A stretch of 64,000 nucleotides of DNA from Pseudobutyrivibrio sp. (lineage in GTDB: Bacteria > Bacillota > Clostridia > Lachnospirales > Lachnospiraceae). The stretch's first letter is position 1. Each line of letters opens with the position of its first letter. This document shows, in pieces, positions 34,593-43,905 of the stretch. Both the position numbers and the translations under genes were made by a program. The notes beneath the pieces were generated by a model. That model had not been told where the DNA came from and searched no databases. It saw only the letters and a list, made by a program, of their open reading frames with translations. Location of the stretch: contig JAILGH010000022.1 in the NCBI GenBank assembly GCA_024697025.1, forward strand, positions 1 through 64,000, in the 5' to 3' direction.

Positions 34593-35165
34593 CTATGCTT
34601 CCTTTTCTTGCTTTACAGGTACGCCAACCACCACTTCATAAACCTCGTCTGCTAAGTGGGCGATTTCTTCATTTACCTGCCCCAAAGCCTTTAAATAATT
34701 TTTGGTGCCTACATCGTATTCATTGCCATCATCAAACACATTGTTAGATACTACCACAAGAGATATTCTCTCGTTGTTAAGCTCCTTGATGTCGCTAAGA
34801 ATCTTTTCAACTGTATCATCAGCTGAGTTTATCTCTCCGTCTCTAAACATCTCATTGGCAACTAAGTTGGACATACACTCTAGCAATACAACAGAATGAG
34901 GCCCCGTTGCATCAGTTGAAAAATCACCCGAATCGATTTGAATGATTTCTGGTAACGCCTCATAAACATCTACAGAATGCTCTAAGGTAACAAAGCCCTT
35001 ACCGCTTCTTAAGCTTCTATGCTTTTCCACTCTGGCCTTGGACTCCTCGTCCTTAGCATCCATCGTTGCCAGATAATATTTGTTTCTATGCTTTGACCTA
35101 CAAACATAGTCCTCCGCAAATGCGGATTTACCACTACTGCTTCCTCCGTAAATTAAAGTTAGCAT
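34593..35165 (-). CDS. cobU: adenosylcobinamide kinase/guanylyltransferase
   Basis: A 190-residue bifunctional enzyme. Walker A GGSSSGKSAFAED lies at residues 7-19; ATMDAKDEESKARVEKHRSLR holds the His that carries GMP and the family R-x-x-x-H-R pattern; VVVSNNVFDDGNEYD corresponds to the E-V-G-x-G-I-V-P loop in altered form. It phosphorylates adenosylcobinamide and adds GMP. That altered loop (SNNVFDDG) contrasts with the short CobU-like protein at 33506, which keeps a canonical-looking GNGVVP loop. Confidence 0.9.
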   Translation of the reverse strand: MLTLIYGGSSSGKSAFAEDYVCRSKHRNKYYLATMDAKDEESKARVEKHRSLRSGKGFVTLEHSVDVYEALPEIIQIDSGDFSTDATGPHSVVLLECMSNLVANEMFRDGEINSADDTVEKILSDIKELNNERISLVVVSNNVFDDGNEYDVGTKNYLKALGQVNEEIAHLADEVYEVVVGVPVKQEKEA

Positions 35166-35191
35166 TCATCTACCACCTTTACTGTAAGCAA

Positions 35192-36271
35192 TCATTTTGA
35201 AAAGTTCTCATACTGCTCCACTCCCGAGTCTCCAAACTTTAAAGCATTGTGGAACACCTCGTCAGTGATTTTTAAAAGGGATGCCATCATAACAGCTCCA
35301 GCACCTTCGCCAACCGCCATGTTTGCATCCAACACAGAAGGCAAGTTAAGCTTACTTGCAAGCTTCTGTGACACAGGCTCTTTGCTGATATGTGAAGGGA
35401 TTAAATAATCCTTGGCATTATCTATTAATCTATCTGCTACAAGAGCCGAGATTTGGCTTAACATTCCATCTATGATAATTGGAACCTTATACAAGCCTCC
35501 ACCGATAACTACTCCTGTCATAGCAGCAAGCTCCAAGCCTCCAAAATTGGCACATATCTCCACTGGAGAAAGACCGTTATACTTGGCAAGTGCCATAGCA
35601 ACTACAGCACGCTTCCTACTAAAAGCTTCATCGTCAAGGCCTGCTCCTCGACCTGTAACTGCCTCAGCATTTAAATCAAGCAAATATCCTGCCATAACAG
35701 CAGCAGAGGTTGTATTTCCTATTCCCATCTCTCCGAGAAGAATGACGTTGTAACCCTCATCCTTGCTGTCCTTAACTAAATCCATTCCCACCTGAACAGC
35801 CCGTGAAAACTCTTCGATAGTCATAGCCGGTTGTTTTAAAAAATTGCATGTGCCATACTTTACTCTTCGATTAAGAGTATATGGTACTTCGCTGGCATAA
35901 TTGATTCCCACATCTACTGAAAGAATATCTATACCTAGGGTGCGGGCCATTATGCCTGATGTGGTAAGCCCTCTACCGATATTGGTGGCGCACACTCTTG
36001 TTACATCCTGGCTTGTCTGAGACACTCCCTCTTCCACTATTCCATGGTCACCACAGCATACAATAAGTCGCATATTGGAAAAATCAGGATACTCTAGCCC
36101 TTGGATAGCCCCTATCTTTGAGTGCAAATCCTCTAAGCTTCCAAGGCTATCAATTGGCTTTGAAACCCTATCCCAGCTATCCTTTATTTTTCTGATTGCC
36201 GATTTGTCAACTGGTTCAATGAAAAGCTTACTTTCCAAAATATCCTCAAACAAATATCTAGTTTCGCCCAT
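35192..36271 (-). CDS. cobT: nicotinate-nucleotide-DMB phosphoribosyltransferase
   Basis: A 359-residue CobT, the usual length. Motifs: VSKPIDSLGSLEDL at the start, CGDHGIVEEGVSQTSQDVT, LLGEMGIGNTTSAAVMAGYL and the catalytic glutamate in NMAVGEGAGAVM. It makes alpha-ribazole phosphate from dimethylbenzimidazole (or another base) and nicotinate mononucleotide. No bza or bluB gene for the lower ligand is in the window, so the base is probably taken up or replaced. Its start overlaps the end of cbiA by 14 bases. Confidence 0.95.
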   Translation of the reverse strand: MGETRYLFEDILESKLFIEPVDKSAIRKIKDSWDRVSKPIDSLGSLEDLHSKIGAIQGLEYPDFSNMRLIVCCGDHGIVEEGVSQTSQDVTRVCATNIGRGLTTSGIMARTLGIDILSVDVGINYASEVPYTLNRRVKYGTCNFLKQPAMTIEEFSRAVQVGMDLVKDSKDEGYNVILLGEMGIGNTTSAAVMAGYLLDLNAEAVTGRGAGLDDEAFSRKRAVVAMALAKYNGLSPVEICANFGGLELAAMTGVVIGGGLYKVPIIIDGMLSQISALVADRLIDNAKDYLIPSHISKEPVSQKLASKLNLPSVLDANMAVGEGAGAVMMASLLKITDEVFHNALKFGDSGVEQYENFSK

Positions 36272-37595
36272 ATTTTTTCATTGCCTCCACAAAATCATCT
36301 ACAAACTTTGGTGACGAAGGATAATACAAATGTGGGAACCCCATAAATGAGTTGCCAGACTTGTGAATGCATTGCCAGCTGCGATTACCAGTTGGCTTTG
36401 TAGCAACTAGGCTATCACCGTTATTATCAGAATCATAATAATGGAATTCGTGACCTTTGATTGCCACACCGTCTCCACTTATTGTAACATAGCCAAAGCG
36501 AACAAGCTTGCCTTTCCAAATGGCACTTCCATCAATAGCCCCAACCATGTTGTAAACCTTGCCGCTTTCGTCGGTAATGCTATTAAGAAGATACATAAAT
36601 CCGCCGCACTCAGCCAGCACTGGCATGCCTTTATCCAAAGCCCGTTTAATATCTGCCTTTATGCTTGCCCTCGTCGAAAGCTGTTGCAAATAATTTTCCG
36701 GATATCCACCACCTAACAATATTCCAGATATCCCCTCTGGAAGCTTGCTATCATTAAGCGGTGAAAACTCCACTATCTTTACTCCATGAGATTTTAGCAT
36801 CTCTATGTTTTCCCGATAATAAAAGCAAAACGCCTCATCCCTAGCTATAGCCAGTTTAACTGGATTCGCATTTGCGATATTTTTTGAGGCGATTTTTACA
36901 TCTAAATCCGTTGCAGAACCTGCAATAGAAAGAAGCTTATCAATATCAATCCCTTCTGATACCAGAAGTGCTTCTTCCTGTAATTTATCCTGTAAGTCCA
37001 ACACCTCATCTGGCAATACCAGCCCTAAATATCTGCTAGAAAGCTCCATATCCTTTTTCTCTAGAACCGTGCCAAGGCAAGTGATTCCAAGTTCACTTTC
37101 GATTAGCGGTGCAAGAACATCTCCAAAACTTTTACTTGTTTTGTTAAGAATAACCGCCTTAATCAGATTGCAGTTGTCATAATCTAAGAATCCCTTTATC
37201 TGTGCAATAATTGACCTACCAGCTCCCTTTGCATCTATAACAAGCACAATAGGTGTATTTAAAACTCTGGCTAAATCATAGGACGAGCCTACAAGCTCTA
37301 CTCCGCCAATGCCATCGTAGAGCCCCATGACTCCTTCAATCACTGCTATATCACCAGAATATTCCTTTACAAAAAGCTCCTTGGTTACCTCGTCTTCAGT
37401 GAAAAATGTATCCAAGTTGCCCGATGGGATTCCAATTACATTCCTATGAAACATTGGATCAATATAGTCCGGGCCACACTTAAAGCTACATGGCTCTAAG
37501 CCCTTAGTCTTAAGGGCTGATAAAAGTCCGCATGTAATTGTAGTCTTTCCGCTGCCACTGTGGGGCGCAGCCAACATGATTCTAGGATGATTCAT
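36258..37595 (-). CDS. cbiA: cobyrinate a,c-diamide synthase
   Basis: A 445-residue glutamine-dependent amidase. The N-terminal ATP-binding domain has PHSGSGKTTITCGLL and CGPDYIDPMFH; the C-terminal class-I glutamine amidotransferase domain has the nucleophile Cys in VLAECGGFMYLL and the GGYPE region (LLGGGYPENYL). It amidates cobyrinate at positions a and c. ATG 37595 is chosen, with GGAG 6 bases upstream; the stop codon of the preceding fusion gene lies one base before it, so translation is coupled. Confidence 0.95.
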   Translation of the reverse strand: MNHPRIMLAAPHSGSGKTTITCGLLSALKTKGLEPCSFKCGPDYIDPMFHRNVIGIPSGNLDTFFTEDEVTKELFVKEYSGDIAVIEGVMGLYDGIGGVELVGSSYDLARVLNTPIVLVIDAKGAGRSIIAQIKGFLDYDNCNLIKAVILNKTSKSFGDVLAPLIESELGITCLGTVLEKKDMELSSRYLGLVLPDEVLDLQDKLQEEALLVSEGIDIDKLLSIAGSATDLDVKIASKNIANANPVKLAIARDEAFCFYYRENIEMLKSHGVKIVEFSPLNDSKLPEGISGILLGGGYPENYLQQLSTRASIKADIKRALDKGMPVLAECGGFMYLLNSITDESGKVYNMVGAIDGSAIWKGKLVRFGYVTISGDGVAIKGHEFHYYDSDNNGDSLVATKPTGNRSWQCIHKSGNSFMGFPHLYYPSSPKFVDDFVEAMKKYGRN

Positions 37596-37596
37596 T

Positions 37597-39666
37597 CTAT
37601 TCTCCAATGTTAAAAGTAACTATATAAACTGGGTTCTGCCCCTGCATCACAGAGTAGTCTCCAGCCTTTTTTGCTTTGCTGACAGATAGCTGTACCGTAT
37701 CTGCATCCTCAATACCAAAGCTTTTAAGCACATGATTAATCTCGCCTATTGTCTCCAAAGTCACAGCGTTTACCACCACTTTAATTGGTGTATGAAGGCT
37801 CTTTAGATGACTAATAATCTCCTCTAATCTTCCGCCACTTCCACCGATAAAAACATGAGTTGGCACCGGCAAATCATTAAGCACATCTGGTGCCGCACCA
37901 GAAATTAGAGTTACATTATCCACCCTAAAGTTGGCAAGATTTTTCTTGATTAAGTCGCAAGCCTCTTCCTTTATCTCAATGGCATAGACCTTGATGGTGG
38001 AATCTAAAAGGCCAAGCTCCACTGCCACTGAACCACTGCCACTTCCTATATCATAAACTACGGCATTTTCTGTTACCTGCAGCTTGCATATAGAAAGAGC
38101 GCGTACCTCCTCTTTGGACATTGGCACCTTGTCTCTTAAAAATGCTTCATCTTTAAGTCCTGGAACTAGCACCTTGCCTTTCCATTTTTTATTAATTATC
38201 AAAACAGTTGAAAGGCCATCCTCATTAAAGTTAGAGCACTGCTCTGCAGAAAGTTTAGCTAGCTTTTCATCTGCATAAAGGTTGGTTCCAACGAAAATTA
38301 TAAATTTGCCCTTATCCTCTTTTTCTAGGGCAAGTAGTATTTCTCCAATTTCTCTAACATCCTTGCTGCCTGATGTAAGGATAAATGTGCGCTCATTAAA
38401 TGACGCTGCCTGTATCAATGCTGGGCGCCATACAGCTTCTTTAACTCCATGGGCACTTAAAAGCTTGGCATCCTGCCAATTAAAACCAGTCTTTGCTGCC
38501 ATAGCCGATACCGATGAAATCCCAGGCAACACCTTTACAGATACAAAGTTGGTTTCCTCAAAAGCTTGCTTAAGCTTGGTTGCACCACTATAAAATCCAG
38601 TATCCCCAGACAAGAGTACCACTGCACTCTTAGTTCCATACTTGTGCTCTGCGGCGATTTCTTCCATACAAGGAATTATATCCTTTGCCAAGTAATATGG
38701 ATACTTCTTACCCTTAGTCTCTATTCCAACAAGCATCCTTGGTGCGCCAAAAATGTAGTCTGCACCTTCGATAGCTTTAACAACCTCAAGGGTAACGCTT
38801 GAAAATCCCATACCAAATCCAGCCAAGCTTACTTGCATCTTAAAGCCTTTAGATGCAGTATCATTCGTATATGCGGATGGCTCTGTCATAGGCATATTAT
38901 CAAATCCAAACAGCTTGCTTAGCTTATCTATAACCTGATTAAAGCTTAGCCCTTCTACCTTTTCCTCAGGTCGCCTTATTACAAAACACTTTATTCCAAG
39001 GGCATTGGCAGCCTGAATACGCTCTGCCTCTCCACCACTTCTGCCGCTTTCTTTAAGCACCATTATCTTGGCATCACACTCTCTTAAAAAAGCTACATTC
39101 ATAGCCTTAGAAAATGGACCTTGCATTGCAATAATCTGATTGCCCTTTAAGCCCTGCTCTTTACAAAGCTCAAGACTTTCAGTATTTGGAATTACCCTTG
39201 CAATAATCCTTTCCTTAATTGCATCACTTTGGCAAAAGGTTGAAAGCTCCTTGCTTCCTGTGGTAAGAAAAATATTCCCTTGGGTGTTTTCCAATGCCAA
39301 GGCGCAATCTGATGCAGAGTCAAAAAAGGTGCACTGACTTACATCTACCTCATCCTCTTCCCTGGATAGTCTAAAGAAAGGTACTGTCTTATATTTAAAG
39401 AGACTATTTTCAATCTCTGTTTTTACAACCTCTGCAAATGGATGTGTTGCATCAACAATGGCATCTGGACACTCGCATTTATAGAGCTCCACCATCTTGT
39501 CTGCATCCATTCTTCCGGCGTGAATCTGAATACAGTCGGACTCCTCTATTGGCTCTTTGCCATACTCTGTAGCAACGCAGTAAATGCAAAGCACATCCTT
39601 TTTGGCCAAGGCCTGTGCCAGCTTTCGTCCCTCTGTAGTTCCGCCAAAAATAATAACCTTATTCAT
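37597..39666 (-). CDS. CbiJ-CbiE-CbiT triple fusion
   Basis: A 689-residue protein carrying three corrin enzymes. Residues 1 to about 250 are precorrin-6A reductase CbiJ/CobK (VIIFGGTTEGRKLAQAL, IVDATHPFAEVV, LTTGSKEL). Residues about 278-470 are methyltransferase CbiE (VSLAGFGMGFSSVT, VLLSGDTGFYSGA, VLPGISSVSAMAAKTG). Residues about 485-689 are CbiT (VPMSKEEVRALSICKL, VYDIGSGSGSVAVELG, IFIGGSGGRLEEI). CbiET fusions (CobL type) are common; joining CbiJ to them puts reduction, methylation and decarboxylation in one chain. Overlaps cbiH by 8 bases. Confidence 0.93.
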   Translation of the reverse strand: MNKVIIFGGTTEGRKLAQALAKKDVLCIYCVATEYGKEPIEESDCIQIHAGRMDADKMVELYKCECPDAIVDATHPFAEVVKTEIENSLFKYKTVPFFRLSREEDEVDVSQCTFFDSASDCALALENTQGNIFLTTGSKELSTFCQSDAIKERIIARVIPNTESLELCKEQGLKGNQIIAMQGPFSKAMNVAFLRECDAKIMVLKESGRSGGEAERIQAANALGIKCFVIRRPEEKVEGLSFNQVIDKLSKLFGFDNMPMTEPSAYTNDTASKGFKMQVSLAGFGMGFSSVTLEVVKAIEGADYIFGAPRMLVGIETKGKKYPYYLAKDIIPCMEEIAAEHKYGTKSAVVLLSGDTGFYSGATKLKQAFEETNFVSVKVLPGISSVSAMAAKTGFNWQDAKLLSAHGVKEAVWRPALIQAASFNERTFILTSGSKDVREIGEILLALEKEDKGKFIIFVGTNLYADEKLAKLSAEQCSNFNEDGLSTVLIINKKWKGKVLVPGLKDEAFLRDKVPMSKEEVRALSICKLQVTENAVVYDIGSGSGSVAVELGLLDSTIKVYAIEIKEEACDLIKKNLANFRVDNVTLISGAAPDVLNDLPVPTHVFIGGSGGRLEEIISHLKSLHTPIKVVVNAVTLETIGEINHVLKSFGIEDADTVQLSVSKAKKAGDYSVMQGQNPVYIVTFNIGE

Positions 39667-40411
39667 ACCTATATCCCCTTGGAGTCACTAACTTATCTCC
39701 CATAATTTTGGTTTTGGAATTGCCAATGAAAACTGTGGTAAACATATTTACTTGCATATCTCTAAGCTCTGACAAAGTACAAACCTGGCTACTTTGCCCA
39801 TCCCTTCCAATATTTTCCACAAAGCCACAAGCCCTATTAGGCAAGGCCCCTGCAGCAAGCATAATGTCACATGCTTTTTGCAAATAATCATGCCTCTTGT
39901 GGCTAGATGGATTGTACAAAACTATAGCAAAATCTCCTGCAATGGCCGCCCTCAAACGCTTTTCAATTAGTTCCCATGGAGTGAGCAAATCAGAAAGGCT
40001 TATTAAACAAAAATCATGATTTATTGGCGCACCTAAAACTGCCGCCCCAGAAATTGCGGCTGTCACACCAGGAATAACAGTGATATTATCCTGAGTAAAA
40101 TCCGCATTTACGTATTCTGGCAAAAGTTCAAACATTGGCGCTGCCATACCGTATATGCCAGCATCACCACTGCATATGAAGGCCACATCCTTACCCTCCA
40201 AGGCAAAATCAAAGCAAGCCTTGCAGCGCTCAATCTCCTGACGCATAGGGGTGGTAAAGAATTCCTTGTCAGAAAAATGCTCTTTAACCAAGTCGATATA
40301 CACAGTGTATCCCACTATAACATCAGCCTCTTCCATTACTGCAAACGCTTCTGATGTCATCATGCTTTTGTGTCCTGGGCCCATGCCCACAATGTAAATT
40401 TGTCCTGCCAT
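39659..40411 (-). CDS. cbiH: cobalt-precorrin-3B C17-methyltransferase
   Basis: A 250-residue tetrapyrrole methylase. IYIVGMGPGHKSMMTSEA is the N-terminal SAM-site glycine loop; VAFICSGDAGIYGMAAPMFEL and VIPGVTAAISGAAVLGAPINHDF are characteristic of CbiH, the enzyme that contracts the ring and methylates C17. ATG 40411 lies two bases after the stop of cbiG. No domain fusion is present; some relatives carry an extra C-terminal iron-sulfur or amidase part, which is absent here. Confidence 0.94.
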   Translation of the reverse strand: MAGQIYIVGMGPGHKSMMTSEAFAVMEEADVIVGYTVYIDLVKEHFSDKEFFTTPMRQEIERCKACFDFALEGKDVAFICSGDAGIYGMAAPMFELLPEYVNADFTQDNITVIPGVTAAISGAAVLGAPINHDFCLISLSDLLTPWELIEKRLRAAIAGDFAIVLYNPSSHKRHDYLQKACDIMLAAGALPNRACGFVENIGRDGQSSQVCTLSELRDMQVNMFTTVFIGNSKTKIMGDKLVTPRGYRYE

Positions 40412-40413
40412 AA

Positions 40414-41346
40414 TTAATTCCAATCTATATCAAGCTCAACTCGCTTTGCCTCTGCTAAGGTAATTCCATCCTTGGCAATTTTATCTTGAATTAAAATACC
40501 ATTTTCCCCTGCGGCCTTAAGGGCAGCTCGCTCACATACATTCCCAACTCCTACTGTATCCTTTACAAAATCAGATTCTGCAAAGTCCCCTTCAACCATC
40601 TCAAGCTCATCAGCTGAATATACCATAAACTTTGCACCATAATACTGAGCCAGTTTTATAAGACCAATCTCATCTTCCTTAGCATCTATAGTTGCAATGG
40701 CATAAAGCTTATCAAACAAAGTTCGCTCATCGTATATCTCATTTAAAAAATCATATAGCTCATCAAATGTCTTGCCCTTCTTGCAGCCCATTCCAAGAAT
40801 CATTCTCTTTGGTACAAGCTTCAGACCTTCCACCTCAATGTAATCCTCTGTCTCAGTAATATTGGTGTCTGCCCCTGACAAGGCTTTACCATTTATCTTT
40901 TTAATCAACTCACGATTTGTGATTTTCAAACCATTTTTCTTGGCAAATACATCTACCGCAAATACGTTATTAATATCAGTTGCTGTAGTTATAACCACAT
41001 GAGAATCAATGGCTTTGGCAATTTCCTTAGCCAAATCGTTGGCTCCGCCAAAATGCCCTGACAAAACAGGTATAACATTAAGCCCCAACTCATCAACAGC
41101 AATCACTGGTGGGTCTAATAACTTATCCGATACAAAAGGTGCAATAGACCTAACTGCAATCCCTAAAGAACCAATAAACAAAATAGGCAAATGCACATCA
41201 AAAGAATCACTAATCCAGTCATTTAATGAAAAATCCTCTGGCTTTTCTTCCAAGATGCAACTAGACAAACTATCTTTTAGCTTATCCTTAAGCTTCCTAC
41301 CATTTTCAGTAAAATAAGCAACTCTAAGAACCTGTTTTCCTACCAT
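40414..41346 (-). CDS. cbiG: cobalt-precorrin-5A hydrolase
   Basis: A 310-residue CbiG. The central domain has LPILFIGSLGIAVRSIAPFVSDKLLDPPVIAVDE and VIPVLSGHFGGANDLAKEIA, split here into the G-x-x-G and S-G-H-x-G-G motifs; the C-terminal domain starts LVPKRMILGMGCKKGKTFDEL and contains SADELE and VGNVCERAALKAAG. It opens the delta-lactone ring and releases acetaldehyde in the anaerobic pathway, so the route here is oxygen-independent. Confidence 0.94.
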   Translation of the reverse strand: MVGKQVLRVAYFTENGRKLKDKLKDSLSSCILEEKPEDFSLNDWISDSFDVHLPILFIGSLGIAVRSIAPFVSDKLLDPPVIAVDELGLNVIPVLSGHFGGANDLAKEIAKAIDSHVVITTATDINNVFAVDVFAKKNGLKITNRELIKKINGKALSGADTNITETEDYIEVEGLKLVPKRMILGMGCKKGKTFDELYDFLNEIYDERTLFDKLYAIATIDAKEDEIGLIKLAQYYGAKFMVYSADELEMVEGDFAESDFVKDTVGVGNVCERAALKAAGENGILIQDKIAKDGITLAEAKRVELDIDWN

Positions 41347-41363
41347 AATTCTCCTTTCTGATA

Positions 41364-42122
41364 TTAAATCTTAGGCTTTCTAAATCCAGTTTCAAACTCC
41401 GGGTCATAAAGCTTTGAAAGAGCATATCCAGATTTAGAAATAACATCTCCTACCAAAATCACCGCAAGATTCTTGATACCGTGTGCCTTGCCAGTTTCCG
41501 CCAAGGTACCTACAGTACAAATATATTTTTCCTCCTCCGGCCATGAAGCCTTATAAACAATTGCCGCAGGAGTATCCTTGCTATAACCACCATCAATAAG
41601 TCTTTTCGACAACTCATCAAGCATTCCACTGCTAAGATAAATTGCCATGGATGCACCGTGGGCCGCAAAGCTTTCTATTGATTCCTTTTCAGGCACACTA
41701 GTACGACCTTCCATCCTTGTAATAATAAGGGACTGGCTAATCTCAGGTAGTGTGTACTCTAAATTAAGGCTTGCGGCTGCGCCAAAGCATGCACTGACTC
41801 CAGGACAGCTTTCATAAGCTATTCCATTGTCATCTAAAACCTTCATCTGCTCCACCACCGCCCCATAAATACTTGGTTCACCTGTGTGAAGGCGCACAAC
41901 ATTTAAACCCTTTTTAACCGCCTCTAGCATCACTGCTGTCACCTCATCCAAGGTCATAGTGGCACTGTTGTAAATCTTGCAATTCGTATTTGCGTAATCT
42001 AAAAGTTCAGGATTAACTAGAGAGCCAGCGTAAATTATCACATCAGCCTGCTCTAGCAATTTCATTCCTCTAACCGTTATTAAATCTGCGGCTCCACAGC
42101 CTGCACCAACAAAATAAACCAT
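41364..42122 (-). CDS. cbiF: cobalt-precorrin-4 C11-methyltransferase
   Basis: A 252-residue tetrapyrrole methylase with MVYFVGAGCGAADLITVRGM at the start, IYAGSLVNPELL, VVRLHTGEPSIYGAVVEQM and CPGVSACFGAAASLNLEYTLPE. These fit CbiF/CobM, which methylates C11. It lies between cbiD and cbiG in the operon with short spacers (9 and 17 bases). Confidence 0.95.
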   Translation of the reverse strand: MVYFVGAGCGAADLITVRGMKLLEQADVIIYAGSLVNPELLDYANTNCKIYNSATMTLDEVTAVMLEAVKKGLNVVRLHTGEPSIYGAVVEQMKVLDDNGIAYESCPGVSACFGAAASLNLEYTLPEISQSLIITRMEGRTSVPEKESIESFAAHGASMAIYLSSGMLDELSKRLIDGGYSKDTPAAIVYKASWPEEEKYICTVGTLAETGKAHGIKNLAVILVGDVISKSGYALSKLYDPEFETGFRKPKI

Positions 42123-42131
42123 ACTATTATC

Positions 42132-43247
42132 CTATATCATTTCCTCAATAACTTTAACTGCCCCTTTAGACTTTGACAAAATACCATAATCATTTGAATA
42201 TAAAATACATTCGAGCTTAAGAGCTCCACCGCATCTAAAGTCCAGATAAAACAAAATCTTTTCCATGGCATTTGCCATAGTCTCTTCTAAAATACCATTG
42301 GCCTCGATTATCTTTAGGGCTTCCTCTGTATTAAGACAGTCTAAAACATCCCTTGCCACCTGGCCATCGCAGCCAGCGCGCAAAGCACAGCTTGCAAGGA
42401 TTTCCATTCTTGCATCCGCCTCATGAGAATGGGTATTCATAATGCCTCCAGCCACTTTTATCATCTTTCCTATGTGGCCAGTGAGTAGTATTCCCTCAAA
42501 TCCCATCTGCTTTGCCATATCAACTGTCTCACCTATAAAGTTAGAACACTTTACGCTTTTATCCAAATCATAGCCAAACTTATCTAGCATAAACTTCTGC
42601 CCATAATTACCTGGAGATACTGCCACCCAGTTATGGCCCAAAGCCTTCTTTTGAGATAACTCAACCTTGATTGTATCCACCAAAGCCTTATTGCTCATTG
42701 GCTCCACAATCCCGGTAGTTCCAAGAATAGAAATCCCACCTTCGATTCCAAGCCTCGGATTAAAAGTGTGGCCAGCCAAATCCTTACCCTCAGGAACAGA
42801 AATGATTACATTTAAGGTGCCATTAAAATCAAGTAGATTACACACCTCAAGGACTTCTTTTTCAATCATTTCTCTTGGCACGTGATTTATCGCCGCATTT
42901 CCCACAGGCTGATCAAGTCCCGGAAGCGTAACTCTTCCAACACCTTCTCCTCCATCAATAATAACCTTCGCTTTGCCAGATAGTGCTTCAGAGTTTTCCT
43001 CCGCCACTGTGACTGTCGCCACCACATGTGCTCCCGTTGTCACGTCCGGGTCATCGCCACCATCCTTTATCACAGCACAGGTTACCTGATTGCCATTTCT
43101 TTCAATGTCCACTATTTCAGCATCAAACATCACCCCCGCAGGAGTCTCTATCTCTATCCTATTCTTACAGCTTCCGCTCAGCAACATATACGCCGCCGCC
43201 TTCGCAGCCGCAGCCGAACAGCTCCCAGTTGTAAATCCCTTCCTCAA
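42132..43247 (-). CDS. cbiD: cobalt-precorrin-5B C1-methyltransferase
   Basis: A 371-residue CbiD, which methylates C1 in the anaerobic pathway. It starts LRKGFTTGSCSAAAAKAAAYML, typical of the family. The TTG at 43247 is the likely start: AGGAGG stands 6 bases before it and overlaps the stop codon of cbiC. An upstream in-frame ATG at 43280 would lie inside cbiC and has no site. Other motifs are GGEGVGRVTLPGLDQPVGNAAINHVPR in pieces, ILGTTGIVEPMSNKALVDTI and GHIGKMIKVAGGIMNTHS. Confidence 0.93.
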   Translation of the reverse strand: MRKGFTTGSCSAAAAKAAAYMLLSGSCKNRIEIETPAGVMFDAEIVDIERNGNQVTCAVIKDGGDDPDVTTGAHVVATVTVAEENSEALSGKAKVIIDGGEGVGRVTLPGLDQPVGNAAINHVPREMIEKEVLEVCNLLDFNGTLNVIISVPEGKDLAGHTFNPRLGIEGGISILGTTGIVEPMSNKALVDTIKVELSQKKALGHNWVAVSPGNYGQKFMLDKFGYDLDKSVKCSNFIGETVDMAKQMGFEGILLTGHIGKMIKVAGGIMNTHSHEADARMEILASCALRAGCDGQVARDVLDCLNTEEALKIIEANGILEETMANAMEKILFYLDFRCGGALKLECILYSNDYGILSKSKGAVKVIEEMI

Positions 43248-43257
43248 GGCTTCCCTC

Positions 43258-43887
43258 CTATAATGAATACAGCAGTGCATTTACAATGGCTGCTGCTATG
43301 TTGCTGCCACCCTTTCGGCCGCGGTTGATAATGTAAGGTACATCTGATTCAAGGAATAATTCCTTGGCAGCCACAACGTTAACAAATCCAACCGGAACTC
43401 CAATTACAAATTCTGGTGTAAACCTTCCAGCCTCCATCATCTCATAAAGACTGATGAGCGCCGTCGGTGCATTTCCAATGGCAAATATAACTGGCTTGCC
43501 AATCTCAGCTGCCCGCTCCATTGATACGGTAGCTCTAGTGACCTGTCGCTCTTTAGCTTCGGCTGCCACAGCCTCGTCGGCCATAAAGCAGTGCACCTGA
43601 CCTCCGAATGAGGCTAACCTAGTCTTGTTGATGCCTGCCTTGGTCATATTGGTGTCGGTAACAATATCAGCGCCTGATTTAATAAGCTCATGGGCAATCT
43701 GTATTGCATCCTTGGAGTAGCACATAGTCTTGGCGTAATCAAAATCGGCGCTGGTGTGAATCACTCGCTTAGTCACTGGCTCTTCTATTGGATTAAGCTC
43801 AATTCCCATAGTCTGAAGCTCCTGCCCGATGATTTCAAAGCTTCGTTTTTCTATTTCATTTGGTAAGACAAATTCTATTTTATCCAA
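43258..43887 (-). CDS. cbiC: cobalt-precorrin-8 methylmutase
   Basis: A 209-residue CbiC/CobH. Motifs: RVIHTSADFDYAKTMCYSK with the catalytic His, IVTDTNMTKAGINK, FAIGNAPTALISLYEMMEAG and VIGVPVGFVNVVAAKELF. It moves a methyl group from C11 to C12 and gives cobyrinate. The protein ends in RGRKGGSNIAAAIVNALLYSL. Upstream of cbiD with coupled translation. Confidence 0.95.
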   Translation of the reverse strand: MDKIEFVLPNEIEKRSFEIIGQELQTMGIELNPIEEPVTKRVIHTSADFDYAKTMCYSKDAIQIAHELIKSGADIVTDTNMTKAGINKTRLASFGGQVHCFMADEAVAAEAKERQVTRATVSMERAAEIGKPVIFAIGNAPTALISLYEMMEAGRFTPEFVIGVPVGFVNVVAAKELFLESDVPYIINRGRKGGSNIAAAIVNALLYSL

Positions 43888-43905
43888 AATTCACTCCTAC
43901 AAATC

